From Clostridiales bacterium (GTDB lineage Bacteria; Bacillota; Clostridia; Caldicoprobacterales; UBA3941): a stretch of 51,905 nucleotides of DNA. Below the pieces are notes generated by a model that was not told the DNA's origin, did not search any database, and saw only the letters and a program-made list of their open reading frames with translations. Of this stretch, positions 17,628-25,950 are shown piece by piece. A program made the translations under genes and the position numbers. The DNA lies in assembly GCA_012735575.1 (NCBI GenBank), contig JAAYGY010000043.1, positions 1-51,905 of the forward strand. The letters run 5' to 3'. Every line of letters starts with the position of its first letter. Positions within the stretch are counted from its first letter, which is position 1.

Positions 17628-17888
17628 ATGAATAAAACGACAGATTGTAAAGGCTGTTCTGCCTCTGTCTGGGTTAAGATAGATGAAACTTATGAAAAAC
17701 TTAAAGCTACTCTGATAGATGAAAACAAGGCTGCATCCAAAGAAGTTTATGAAAACAGGTTGAAGATCTGTAAATCCTGTCCTTCCCTAATCTATGACAC
17801 CACCTGTAAACATTGCGGCTGTTTGGTCTATGCGAGAGCCTTGAACATAGATAGCTATTGCCCGGAACCTTCAGGCGGAAGATGGTAG
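17628..17888 (+). CDS. Small Cys-rich putative zinc-binding protein (DUF6171-like)
   Basis: This 86-residue protein has paired Cys motifs: CKGC at the start, ICKSC in the middle and TCKHCGC with a final Cys in YCPEP. The pattern suggests one or two zinc sites, and it resembles DUF6171 proteins of Clostridia. No function is known. It starts 24 nt after the abfA stop with AAGGGG upstream of the ATG, so the two are probably co-transcribed. A hairpin follows at 17905-17940. Confidence 0.75.
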   Translation: MNKTTDCKGCSASVWVKIDETYEKLKATLIDENKAASKEVYENRLKICKSCPSLIYDTTCKHCGCLVYARALNIDSYCPEPSGGRW

Positions 17889-17904
17889 TATATTTTAAAA
17901 TTAT

Positions 17905-17940
17905 GCCTATAAACCAGACATATGTAGCTGGTTTATAGGC
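17905..17940 (+). terminator. Terminator-like hairpin after abfA and the Cys-rich gene
   Basis: GCCTATAAACCAG (17905-17917) pairs perfectly with CTGGTTTATAGGC (17928-17940) around a 10-nt loop. The following stretch TTCTAATTTATAT is T-rich but not a clean T run, so termination may be partial. Confidence 0.55.
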
Positions 17941-17971
17941 TTCTAATTTATATAGACTCTTTAAATGAAAA

Positions 17972-18000
17972 TTGATTTTTTGTATGCTATAAACTATACT
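17972..18000 (+). promoter_or_regulatory. Promoter of the glycyl-radical enzyme operon
   Basis: TTGATT (17972-17977), a 17-bp spacer and TATACT (17995-18000) lie about 88 bp before the activase ATG. A weaker TTGTTT-16-TATAAT candidate lies further downstream. Confidence 0.5.
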
Positions 18001-18088
18001 TATCATATATCATCTCCTTGTTTTAACTTACAAAATATTTATAATTTATATACCAATATGCTTATAATAGATATATAAGGTGGAATAT

Positions 18089-18991
18089 ATGACAAAAGGG
18101 CTTATTTTTAACATTCAACGCTATTCCTTACACGATGGCCCGGGTATACGGACTACATTATTCTTCAAAGGCTGTCCCCTGCGCTGTTGGTGGTGCCATA
18201 ACCCTGAAAGCCAAAAAACAAAAATAGAGTTTCAATACTGGAAAGACAGGTGTATAGGATGTGCTGCCTGTACTTTTAATTGTCCTGTTAACGCACTTTC
18301 TCTAAGAGAAACCGGCATTATTAGAAATGATAAGCTATGTATAGAATGCGGCAAATGCCAGCAGGTATGCTTTGTGGATGCCATAGAATGGATAGGCAAA
18401 AAAATGACGGTTTCCGAAGTAATGGAGGAAATAAAAAAGGATATACTCTTTTATGATCAGTCGGAAGGTGGTATTACCCTGTCTGGGGGAGAACCTCTCC
18501 TGCAGTCGGAATTTGCTTTGGAAATCTTAAAGGAGTGCAAATCACAAAGCATACACACTGTTGTAGATACCTGTGGATATGTTCACTGGGAAAGCCTGTT
18601 AAGGATACAAAAATATGTGGACTTATTTTTATTTGATATTAAGCTAATGGATGATGAGGCTCATAAAAAATATACCGGAGTATCCAACAAACTCATCCTT
18701 GGTAATCTAAAGAAACTATCCCTTGTTCATCCTAATATAATCATTAGAATTCCTATCATCCCTGGCATAAATGATGATTACCATAATTTATTCCAAACAG
18801 GCAAATTTGTTGCGTCACTGGGGATTAAAGAGGTTGACCTGCTGCCATATCATAATATTGGCATAGCAAAATATCAGCGTATGGGCAAGAAGTATTTACT
18901 GGATAATCTAAGCACCCCTGATGACAGGAATATACAGAATATCCAAGCCCTTATGGCCAATTTTGGACTATCTGTAAAAAAAGGAGGTTGA
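18089..18991 (+). CDS. Glycyl-radical enzyme activating protein (radical SAM)
   Basis: This 300-residue radical-SAM enzyme installs the glycyl radical on the enzyme encoded next door. The SAM-cluster motif CPLRCWWC gives Cys29, Cys33 and Cys36. An inserted ferredoxin-like domain has two four-cysteine clusters (Cys55, 58, 61, 65 and Cys84, 87, 90, 94), as in activases of dehydratase-type glycyl-radical enzymes but not PflA. ATG at 18089 follows AAGGTGG; a GTG at 18080 lies within that site. The AAGGAGG of the next gene overlaps its last codons, so the two are coupled. Confidence 0.94.
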   Translation: MTKGLIFNIQRYSLHDGPGIRTTLFFKGCPLRCWWCHNPESQKTKIEFQYWKDRCIGCAACTFNCPVNALSLRETGIIRNDKLCIECGKCQQVCFVDAIEWIGKKMTVSEVMEEIKKDILFYDQSEGGITLSGGEPLLQSEFALEILKECKSQSIHTVVDTCGYVHWESLLRIQKYVDLFLFDIKLMDDEAHKKYTGVSNKLILGNLKKLSLVHPNIIIRIPIIPGINDDYHNLFQTGKFVASLGIKEVDLLPYHNIGIAKYQRMGKKYLLDNLSTPDDRNIQNIQALMANFGLSVKKGG

Positions 18992-18997
18992 ATTGAA

Positions 18998-21358
18998 TTG
19001 ACTGAAAGGGTCAAGAGATTAAGAGAACAAAGCCTTAATACTCCGCCCAGCCTGTCCATAGAACGAGCCAGGCTTTTAACCCAAGCCTACAAGCGCTACG
19101 CCGGTACCGTTTCTACACCTGTTTTGAGGGCACTTGCTTTCAAGCATATAATGGAGAATAAGACCATCTATATAGGGGAAGGCGAACTCATTGTAGGCGA
19201 AAGAGGACCAGCACCACAACAGGCACCCACCTATCCTGAGCTTTGCTGTCATACTTTAGAAGATTTTGAAGTGATTCATAACAGGGAAAAAATCTCTTTT
19301 TGTGTTTCAGAAGAGGCCAGAGAGATTCAAAAAAATGAAATTATTCCCTACTGGAAAGGTAAATCCATAAGAGACAGACTGTTCCAGGCCATGAGTCCGG
19401 AATGGAAAGAATGCTATGAAGCAGGTATCTTTACCGAATTTATGGAACAGCGGGCTCCGGGGCATACAGTGGCTGATGATAAGATATATAAAAAAGGATT
19501 TTTAGACTTTAAACGTGAAATAGAAGAATCAATGGCTAAGCTGGACTTTTTTGAGGATGAAGAGGCCTATTATAAACAGGAACAGTTAAAAGCTATGGCT
19601 ATCTGTGTAGATGCTATTGTTGCCTTTGCCAGGCGACACGCTGAAATGGCACTAGAGCTGGCAAGCAAGGAAACAGATCCTAATCGTAAAAGGAAGCTGG
19701 AAAAAATAGCTGAAATTTCTTTCCGGGTACCTGCCCATAAACCCCGTACTTTCTGGGAGGCACTACAAACATATTGGTATGTCCATCTGGGAGTTGTTAC
19801 AGAGCTTAACACCTGGGACTCCTTCAATCCCGGCAGATTGGATCAGCACCTGTATCCTTTCTATAAAAAGGATATAGAGGAAGGAATTCTGACTCGGGAA
19901 CAAGCAAAAGAACTGTTGCAATGCTTCTGGGTCAAGTTTAATAATCAGCCCGCACCTCCAAAAGTAGGTATAACTCTGGCTGAAAGTGGAACTTACACAG
20001 ACTTTGCCAATATCAACATTGGCGGACTAAAACCCGATGGTACTGATGGAGTTAATGATGTAACTTATCTTCTCTTAGAAGTAGTAGATGAAATGAGGCT
20101 TCTCCAGCCTAGTTCCAATATTCAGGTAAGCAGAAAAAACCCTGACCACTTTATTAAAAAAGCAGGTGAAGTCATCCGCAAGGGTTGGGGCCAGCCTTCT
20201 GTCTTTAATGCCGATGGGGTAGTTGAACAGCTCCTTAGACAGGGCAAATCCCTTTTAGATGCCCGCTGCGGCGGAACCAGCGGGTGTGTAGAAACTGGTG
20301 CTTTTGGTAAGGAGAGCTACATTCTTACTGGCTATCTGAATCTGGTTAAGATCCTGGAGATAACCCTGAACAATGGTATAGATCCTAGGACAGGACGAAA
20401 GTTAGGTCTGGAAACAGGCCATCCAACATCCTTTAACAGCTATGAAGAATTATTTGAAGCTTTTAAAAAACAATTAGCATATTTTATAGACATTAAAATA
20501 AAAGGTAACAACATTATAGAAAGATTATATGCTACCTATATGCCCGCACCTTTCCTCTCCATAATTATCAGCGACTGCATACAGAAAGGGAAGGACTATA
20601 ATGCAGGTGGTGCCAGGTACAATACTACCTATATACAGGGAGTAGGAATAGGAAGCCTGACCGATAGCTTATCATCTATCAAACATCATGTGTTTGTGGA
20701 TAAAACCATAACCATGGAGGAAATGTTAAAGGCTTTGAAAGAGGATTTTGCCGGCCATGAAAGAATCAGGCACCTAGTTCTTAATAGAACTCCCCGCTAT
20801 GGGAATGATGACGATAGAGCTGACCAAGTAATGATGGAAGCCTTTGAAACCTATAGGGAATTAGTAGAAGGCAGGAAAAACACTAAAGGCGGTGTCTACA
20901 GAATTAATATGCTGCCTACTACCTGCCATGTATATTTCGGCTCAGTAATAGGAGCTACTCCCGATGGTCGCAAAGCAGGCCAACCCCTATCTGAAGGAAT
21001 TTCTCCGGTTCAGGGTGCTGACCGCCAAGGTCCCACCGCTGTTATTAAATCTGCATCAAAGATGGATCACTTAAAGACCGGTGGAACTCTCCTTAACATG
21101 AAGCTTTCGCCTCAGGTACTGGAGGGTGAGGAAGGCCTTGAAAAACTAGTCCATTTAATTCGCACCTACTTTAGAATGGACGGCCATCATATTCAATTCA
21201 ATGTCATTGATTCAAATACTCTAAGAGCTGCAAAGAAAAATCCCGATCAATACAGGGACTTGATAGTGAGAGTAGCCGGCTATAGCGATTATTTCTGTAA
21301 CCTAACCGATGCTCTCCAGGATGAAATCATTGCCCGTACCGAACATAGTGCCCTTTAA
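18998..21358 (+). CDS. Glycyl-radical dehydratase, probable trans-4-hydroxy-L-proline dehydratase (HypD-like)
   Basis: This 786-residue glycyl-radical enzyme has the active-site loop GGTSGCVETG with thiyl Cys430 and base Glu432, and the glycyl-radical motif RVAGYSDYF with Gly761. As I recall the Clostridioides difficile HypD (Asp278, Cys434, Glu436, Gly765), the equivalent residues here are Asp274 (NTWDSF), Cys430, Glu432 and Gly761, a constant offset of four. Long stretches such as QRAPGHTV, GRLDQHL and FNNQPAPPKVGITL also agree. HypD turns hydroxyproline into pyrroline-5-carboxylate. The start is TTG at 18998 after AAGGAGG. No P5C reductase gene (proC), the usual HypD partner, is nearby, so a related substrate is possible. 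Confidence 0.82.
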   Translation: MTERVKRLREQSLNTPPSLSIERARLLTQAYKRYAGTVSTPVLRALAFKHIMENKTIYIGEGELIVGERGPAPQQAPTYPELCCHTLEDFEVIHNREKISFCVSEEAREIQKNEIIPYWKGKSIRDRLFQAMSPEWKECYEAGIFTEFMEQRAPGHTVADDKIYKKGFLDFKREIEESMAKLDFFEDEEAYYKQEQLKAMAICVDAIVAFARRHAEMALELASKETDPNRKRKLEKIAEISFRVPAHKPRTFWEALQTYWYVHLGVVTELNTWDSFNPGRLDQHLYPFYKKDIEEGILTREQAKELLQCFWVKFNNQPAPPKVGITLAESGTYTDFANINIGGLKPDGTDGVNDVTYLLLEVVDEMRLLQPSSNIQVSRKNPDHFIKKAGEVIRKGWGQPSVFNADGVVEQLLRQGKSLLDARCGGTSGCVETGAFGKESYILTGYLNLVKILEITLNNGIDPRTGRKLGLETGHPTSFNSYEELFEAFKKQLAYFIDIKIKGNNIIERLYATYMPAPFLSIIISDCIQKGKDYNAGGARYNTTYIQGVGIGSLTDSLSSIKHHVFVDKTITMEEMLKALKEDFAGHERIRHLVLNRTPRYGNDDDRADQVMMEAFETYRELVEGRKNTKGGVYRINMLPTTCHVYFGSVIGATPDGRKAGQPLSEGISPVQGADRQGPTAVIKSASKMDHLKTGGTLLNMKLSPQVLEGEEGLEKLVHLIRTYFRMDGHHIQFNVIDSNTLRAAKKNPDQYRDLIVRVAGYSDYFCNLTDALQDEIIARTEHSAL

Positions 21359-21371
21359 AAATCAATGCTAA

Positions 21372-21417
21372 AAAAGGCCATAGATAAGATATTATAATTT
21401 CAAATCTATGGCCTTTT
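21372..21417 (+). terminator. Terminator after the glycyl-radical enzyme gene
   Basis: AAAAGGCCATAGAT (21372-21385) pairs with ATCTATGGCCTTTT (21404-21417). It has A and T runs on both sides, so it can serve both this operon and the convergent small gene at 21447. Confidence 0.8.
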
Positions 21418-21446
21418 CCCTTGCCTTCTATGAACCTTACAAAAGT

Positions 21447-21656
21447 TTAATCTTCCTTGCTCTGAACACCAAAGCCCCGGAAGAAAGAACCTCCTCCAAA
21501 TAAGAGAACTAATAACAGGAAGAAGAATAACAACTCGTCTCCATCGTCAAATAATCCGCAGTTACAGAAAATTATTACCAATAGTAGGAAAAAGAAAAGC
21601 AAGCTTTCATCTTTTTCATCGCGAAATCTTCCACCTAATACATCTAAGCCAGGCAT
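21447..21656 (-). CDS. Phe/Leu-rich microprotein with an internal duplication
   Basis: I do not recognise a named family. The 69-residue protein contains two copies of an acidic-then-hydrophobic unit: ESLLFFFLLLVIIF and ELLFFFLLLVLLF, each preceded by an Asp/Glu-rich stretch and followed by a Cys- or Gly-rich turn. The ATG has a clear AAGGAGGG site 7 nt upstream, so it is likely real. It could be a hairpin membrane protein. Similar FFFLLL-type small proteins occur in spore-forming Clostridia, but a spore role is only a guess. It is convergent with the glycyl-radical gene. Confidence 0.7.
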   Translation of the reverse strand: MPGLDVLGGRFRDEKDESLLFFFLLLVIIFCNCGLFDDGDELLFFFLLLVLLFGGGSFFRGFGVQSKED

Positions 21657-21791
21657 AAACTACCCTCCTTCATTACTTCCTAATAACAGGATATGAAAGC
21701 TATAAATAATTTGTGAAATAATAATTTTACTAGACAAGGTTGCAAGATCTGCAATACAATAATGTTAAAGTTTGCTGTTCTCTTATTGGTG

Positions 21792-21820
21792 TGCTATGGT
21801 TAAGTGAACGGTCAATAACA
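21792..21820 (-). repeat. Dispersed repeat, copy A (degenerate)
   Basis: The minus-strand sequence contains TATTGACCGTTCA followed by yTTA...ATAG. It agrees at 22 of 29 positions with the element at 28364-28392, including 13 consecutive identical bases. This copy no longer forms a good hairpin. Confidence 0.45.
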
Positions 21821-21907
21821 GATTTTGTATATATTAAGACAGATGTTGAATAGTGTCATGTATTAATTACCTAGATCATTTAAACTTTATAATGGAGGAT
21901 GACTATT

Positions 21908-22624
21908 TTGAAAAACATGCGTTTAGACCGCTTTTTGTCCAATTCTGGGATAGGCTCTCGAAAGGAAGTAAAAGCTATAATAAAAGCCCAAAGGGTTTTA
22001 GTAGATGACAAGATAGTTAAAGACCCGGGATTTATAATAGATCCATCTAAAACCAAGGTTATGGTAGACAATCAGCCAGTAGTATATAAAAAATTTTATT
22101 ACCTAATGCTAAACAAGCCTGCTGGAGTAATATCTGCAACAAGAGATAACCTTCACCAAACCGTTGTGGATCTTCTGCCGCCACAATACCAGCACCTTAG
22201 TCTTTTCCCTGTGGGAAGGCTGGACAAGGATACGGAAGGTTTACTGATTCTAACCAACGATGGCAAGCTTGCCCATAGAATTCTGTCTCCTAAAAAAAGA
22301 GTGCCAAAAACCTATTATGCTGTCATAGAGGGCAAAGTAACCTTTGAAGATATCCAGGCCTTTCAGCGAGGTATAAAACTTGATGAAGATTTCACTACCC
22401 TTCCTGCACAACTAACCATCTTAAAAAGCTGTGATCGATCCCAGGTTCATGTCACCATATTTGAAGGAAAATATCATCAGGTTAAACGCATGTTTGAAGC
22501 TGTTGATAAAAAGGTAGTATACTTAAAACGGATTAGCATGGGCAATCTATGTTTAGACCAAAACCTCATGCCGGGTCAGGTACGGGAGCTAACCCAGGAG
22601 GAGCTTAACCTATTTATGGAATAA
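21908..22624 (+). CDS. RsuA/RluB-family rRNA pseudouridine synthase
   Basis: This 238-residue enzyme isomerises a uridine in rRNA. An S4 RNA-binding domain occupies residues about 1-48 (MRLDRFLSNSGIGSRKEV). The catalytic domain carries GRLDKDTEGLL, with the catalytic Asp106. The ATG at 21899 overlaps its own GGAGG, so the TTG at 21908, 9 nt after that site, is the better start. Whether it acts on 16S (RsuA) or 23S (RluB/RluE) rRNA cannot be settled here. It is followed by an RsmC-like methyltransferase on the same strand. Confidence 0.9.
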   Translation: MKNMRLDRFLSNSGIGSRKEVKAIIKAQRVLVDDKIVKDPGFIIDPSKTKVMVDNQPVVYKKFYYLMLNKPAGVISATRDNLHQTVVDLLPPQYQHLSLFPVGRLDKDTEGLLILTNDGKLAHRILSPKKRVPKTYYAVIEGKVTFEDIQAFQRGIKLDEDFTTLPAQLTILKSCDRSQVHVTIFEGKYHQVKRMFEAVDKKVVYLKRISMGNLCLDQNLMPGQVRELTQEELNLFME

Positions 22625-22695
22625 GCACAAGAGAATAATTTATACTCAGAATATTCTATAACTATATATGATCATGATATGATAAGGGAGGAAAA

Positions 22696-23286
22696 ATGGA
22701 ACATTATTTTAGTGAAAACCCAAAATCCGAACACCGCATATTAAACATAAAATATAACCTGGAGGATCTGGAGTTAAACTTTACCACAGATACTGGAGTC
22801 TTTTCCAAGAATAAGGTTGACTATGGAACTGATATACTTATCAGAACCCTTCCATCCCTTCATGGTAAGGTTTTAGATTTAGGTTGCGGTTATGGCCCCA
22901 TAGGTATTAGCCTGGCTAAACTTAATCCGGACGCCCAAATAACCATGGTGGATATAAATCAGAGAGCTGTAGAGCTGTCAAATCAAAATATCCAGCAAAA
23001 CAATGTACAAAACGCTGCTGTATTCCAAAGTGATGGCTTTGAAAAAGTTGAAGGACTTTATAATGCCATAGTCAGCAACCCTCCAATACGTGCAGGCAAA
23101 AAGGTAATATATCCTTTATTTGAGCGCAGTATTGATTTTCTAGAGGAGGGTGGTGCCCTTTATCTGGTCATTCAAAAAAAGCAGGGTGCAAAATCAGCTA
23201 TGGATAAACTAATTCAGATCTATGGTAATTGTGAAGTTATCAATAAAAAAGGTGGCTATTGGATTTTAAGAAGCATAAAAGCTTAG
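22696..23286 (+). CDS. RsmC-like class I SAM-dependent methyltransferase
   Basis: This 196-residue protein is a single methyltransferase domain of the MTS/RsmC family. Motif I is VLDLGCGYGPIGISLAKLNP, motif II has VDINQRAVELSNQN, and the N6/N2-amino methylase motif SNPPI is present. It starts HYFSENPKSEH, typical of the short Firmicute RsmC-like enzymes that probably modify rRNA. ATG follows GGGAGG by 4-5 nt. It lies 71 bp after the pseudouridine synthase gene, and the two may form an rRNA-modification pair. The exact target is unknown. Confidence 0.88.
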   Translation: MEHYFSENPKSEHRILNIKYNLEDLELNFTTDTGVFSKNKVDYGTDILIRTLPSLHGKVLDLGCGYGPIGISLAKLNPDAQITMVDINQRAVELSNQNIQQNNVQNAAVFQSDGFEKVEGLYNAIVSNPPIRAGKKVIYPLFERSIDFLEEGGALYLVIQKKQGAKSAMDKLIQIYGNCEVINKKGGYWILRSIKA

Positions 23287-23391
23287 TACAATCTTAGCCT
23301 GTATATTTATCACTGTCACAGAAAACAATAGGTATGATTACTTAAGAAAGGAGTTTCGCCAAATTGTACAAGTTTTCTGGCTGAATTATAG

Positions 23392-23437
23392 AAGGCCGCT
23401 AGATGAACTGACCTTTGTCAATCAGATAGCGGCCTTT
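23392..23437 (-). terminator. Terminator of the cyclophilin gene
   Basis: AAGGCCGCTA (23392-23401) pairs with TAGCGGCCTT (23427-23436) around a 25-nt loop. It stands between two convergent genes and may serve both. Confidence 0.65.
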
Positions 23438-23451
23438 ATATTTTACTCGTT

Positions 23452-24048
23452 CTATTCAGGCTTTTTGTATCCCTCGGGAATCTGCACTGTGGCTTTTTCT
23501 ATAACCTGAGGTTCAAGAGGATAGTCATTTGCATCAGTGGGCGTTTCAGCGATCTCATCCACCACATCCATTCCCTTAATGACCTTACCAAAAGCTGCAT
23601 AATCTCCGTCTAAATGAGGAGCATCTTCATGCATGATGAAAAACTGGCTTCCGGCAGAGTCAGGATGCTGGGATCTGGCCATGGAAATTATACCACGCTT
23701 ATGTTTCAAATCATTCTGGGTAAAACCATTGCTGGCAAACTCTCCCTTTATGGTATAACCAGGTCCACCTCTTCCAGTTCCTTCAGGATCACCACCCTGT
23801 ATCATAAATCCTGAAATAATCCGGTGGAAGGTTAGGCCATCATAGAAACCTTCTTCTACCAGAGATATAAAATTTGCAACTGTCTCAGGTGCCTTGTCAG
23901 GATAAAGCTCAATTACTATATCCCCCTTGCCTTCTATTGTCAGTGTTACTATGGGGTATTCCTTCTTACCACATCCGGCAAAGAAAACCGTACCCAGTAT
24001 AAGGGATATAGCAAGCATTATTGCAGGTGTTTTCCATAGTATGTCCAT
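23452..24048 (-). CDS. Cyclophilin-type peptidyl-prolyl isomerase, lipoprotein
   Basis: This 198-residue protein catalyses cis-trans isomerisation of prolyl bonds. A lipoprotein signal ends FFAGC (Cys26), so it is anchored outside the membrane. The cyclophilin domain has FHRIISGFMIQGGDP with the catalytic Arg, AGSQFFIM and YAAFGKVIKGMDVVD. It probably helps fold secreted proteins. AAGGAG stands 8 nt before the ATG. The gene is alone on this strand between the RsmC-like and AraC genes. Confidence 0.93.
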   Translation of the reverse strand: MDILWKTPAIMLAISLILGTVFFAGCGKKEYPIVTLTIEGKGDIVIELYPDKAPETVANFISLVEEGFYDGLTFHRIISGFMIQGGDPEGTGRGGPGYTIKGEFASNGFTQNDLKHKRGIISMARSQHPDSAGSQFFIMHEDAPHLDGDYAAFGKVIKGMDVVDEIAETPTDANDYPLEPQVIEKATVQIPEGYKKPE

Positions 24049-24181
24049 TTGTCTTGCTCCTTCCTAATGGTATTATAAAATGATATTATGTATTGTGTCA
24101 CATGACCTTAATTATACAACACAATCCTATCAACTGTAAATGTATCCCACTTCTTTAAAAAATAATCTAAACCTTTAATAA

Positions 24182-25069
24182 TTATTTGTATCCCTTTATC
24201 CTATACTTTTTTGGAGACACACCTTTTATCCGTTTGAACTGCTTGATAAAGTAGCTGGAACTGGTAAAGCCTACGGCCATGGCTATCTGTGTTATATTCA
24301 TATCGCTACCTAAAAGCAACTTTTCCCCTTCACGGATTCTTACATGGTTTAGATACTCTATAAAAGTTTTGCCCATAACCTGCTTAAACTTTCTTGAAAA
24401 ATAACTATAACTCATGTTGCATATCTGGGCTGCCTTTTTAGCAGAAATCTCTTGAGTATAATTTTGATCTACATAGTCAAAGAGTCTTCCAAACCTTTGT
24501 ATATCTATTTCCTTTAGCACCGTACCCGTTCCCAGGACAACATTCTTTTGCTCCCAGTACCTGATAACCCAGAGAAATATATTACAGATCCCGGTCTGTA
24601 CCGCCAGTTCAAAGCCATAGTTTTTATTCTGAAACTCCCTATAAGTATCTTTCATCAATCTTGGTATTACAGTAAAATCCAGTTCCTTTGCTTTAAATAA
24701 TTTCTGATAGGATATATTGCCAAGGGTCAGGGGAAGAATATACTTCATCTCGAATACGGATTTGGACATATTTAGTATCTCGGGATCAAACTTTAACACA
24801 ATGTATCTAGTGTCTATATCCTTCTCTGCAATAATGGAGTGGACCTCGCAGGCATTTATAAATACCATATCACCCTTATTGGCTGCGAACCACTCTCCTC
24901 CCAGCAACACCTTGGCTTGTCCTGACAAAAAATATAGTATTTCAATGTAGTAATGCCAATGGGGATCGATTATAAAATCCTTCTTTCTATTATCGGAAAT
25001 CTGACAGTCAAAGGGATACTGTGCATCTCCCCAGCCTATTTTTATCTCTTCAAAGTAAGGTTTTTGCAT
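24182..25069 (-). CDS. AraC-family transcriptional regulator with cupin sensor domain
   Basis: This 295-residue regulator has an N-terminal cupin (DPHWHYYIEILYFLSG and EHV-like residues, about 30-110), which likely binds a sugar. The C-terminal double helix-turn-helix, about 190-290, includes YSYFSRKFKQVMGKTFIEYL and TQIAMAVGFTSSSYFIKQFKR. The ATG at 25069 lies 11 nt after GGAGG; an ATG at 25087 overlaps that site. It is divergent from the isomerase and Gfo/Idh genes and is their probable regulator. Confidence 0.88.
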   Translation of the reverse strand: MQKPYFEEIKIGWGDAQYPFDCQISDNRKKDFIIDPHWHYYIEILYFLSGQAKVLLGGEWFAANKGDMVFINACEVHSIIAEKDIDTRYIVLKFDPEILNMSKSVFEMKYILPLTLGNISYQKLFKAKELDFTVIPRLMKDTYREFQNKNYGFELAVQTGICNIFLWVIRYWEQKNVVLGTGTVLKEIDIQRFGRLFDYVDQNYTQEISAKKAAQICNMSYSYFSRKFKQVMGKTFIEYLNHVRIREGEKLLLGSDMNITQIAMAVGFTSSSYFIKQFKRIKGVSPKKYRIKGYK

Positions 25070-25184
25070 AAATGAATATACCTCCATGACAAATTCGTAC
25101 AATTTTTATATATTTACATTATATACTGAAAAATGTTGATATGGTAATATATATTTAAGATTATTACAAGGAGGGTGCATTCTC

Positions 25185-25934
25185 ATGGCCAAAATAGGTT
25201 TACAGCTTTATTCTATAAAAGAACTTACAGAAAAAGACTTCTTTGGCAGCTTGGAAAAGGTAGCCAAGATTGGTTACCAGGGCGTTGAATTTGCAGGTTT
25301 TTTTGGTGCTCCCGCTTCAGAGTTAAAAAAAGTTTTAGATGATTTAGGAATTGTCCCTTGTGGAAGCCACACTGGAATTGACGCCCTTGAAGAAGAATTA
25401 AACAGGGTCATTGATTATAACCTGGAAATTGGGAACCAGTACATAATTTGTCCCGGTTTACCAGAACATATGAGAGATAGCTATGATGCGTATTTAAAAC
25501 TGGCCGACAAGTTCAATGAAATAGGACAAAAGTGCAAAGACCAGGGTATCCAGTTTGGCTACCATAATCACGATGTTGAATTCCAAAAATTCAACGGTGA
25601 ATATGGCCTAGATATTCTTCTCTCCAATACCCAACCAGATCTAGTTCATATGGAGCTTGATACCTTCTGGGTGGAGTATGCCGGACTTAAATCCGTTGAT
25701 TTTATGAAAAAATACCCCAAGCAACACTCATCCCTCATTCATATAAAGGATATGAAGAGCCTGGATGAGAAAATAAGTACAGAGGTTGGCAATGGTATAA
25801 TGGATTTTGTAGAAATCATCAATTTGGCAAAAGAACTGGGTACAAAATGGTATATTGTAGAACAGGAAGAATTTGAAATGCCCCAACTTGAAAGTATTGA
25901 AAAAAGTCTGGAATACTTAAATAGTATTATATAA
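25185..25934 (+). CDS. Sugar phosphate isomerase/epimerase-like TIM-barrel protein
   Basis: This 249-residue protein belongs to the AP-endonuclease-2 (xylose isomerase-like) TIM-barrel superfamily. Features include GLQLYSIKELTEKD, metal-site residues in GYHNHDVEF, MELDTFWVEYAG and LIHIKDM, and a late Glu in VEQEEFE. Members isomerise, epimerise or dehydrate sugars and cyclitols, and some cleave 3-keto-glycosides. AGGAGGG stands 9 nt before ATG. It is co-transcribed with the Gfo/Idh gene 16 bp downstream, so the two probably act in one pathway on an oxidised sugar. The substrate is unknown. Confidence 0.85.
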   Translation: MAKIGLQLYSIKELTEKDFFGSLEKVAKIGYQGVEFAGFFGAPASELKKVLDDLGIVPCGSHTGIDALEEELNRVIDYNLEIGNQYIICPGLPEHMRDSYDAYLKLADKFNEIGQKCKDQGIQFGYHNHDVEFQKFNGEYGLDILLSNTQPDLVHMELDTFWVEYAGLKSVDFMKKYPKQHSSLIHIKDMKSLDEKISTEVGNGIMDFVEIINLAKELGTKWYIVEQEEFEMPQLESIEKSLEYLNSII

Positions 25935-25950
25935 TCAAGGAGGAATAACT

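Noticed and set aside
18998-21358. Pyruvate formate-lyase or glycerol dehydratase as the identity of the glycyl-radical enzyme
   Set aside because: PFL has a Cys-Cys pair at the active site, which is absent; several stretches match HypD as I recall it, and the activase has the inserted ferredoxin domain absent from PflA.
25136-25164. TTGATA-17-GATTAT promoter candidate for the isomerase gene
   Set aside because: The transcript would begin inside the ribosome-binding site, only about 14 nt before ATG, so it is unlikely to be the working promoter.
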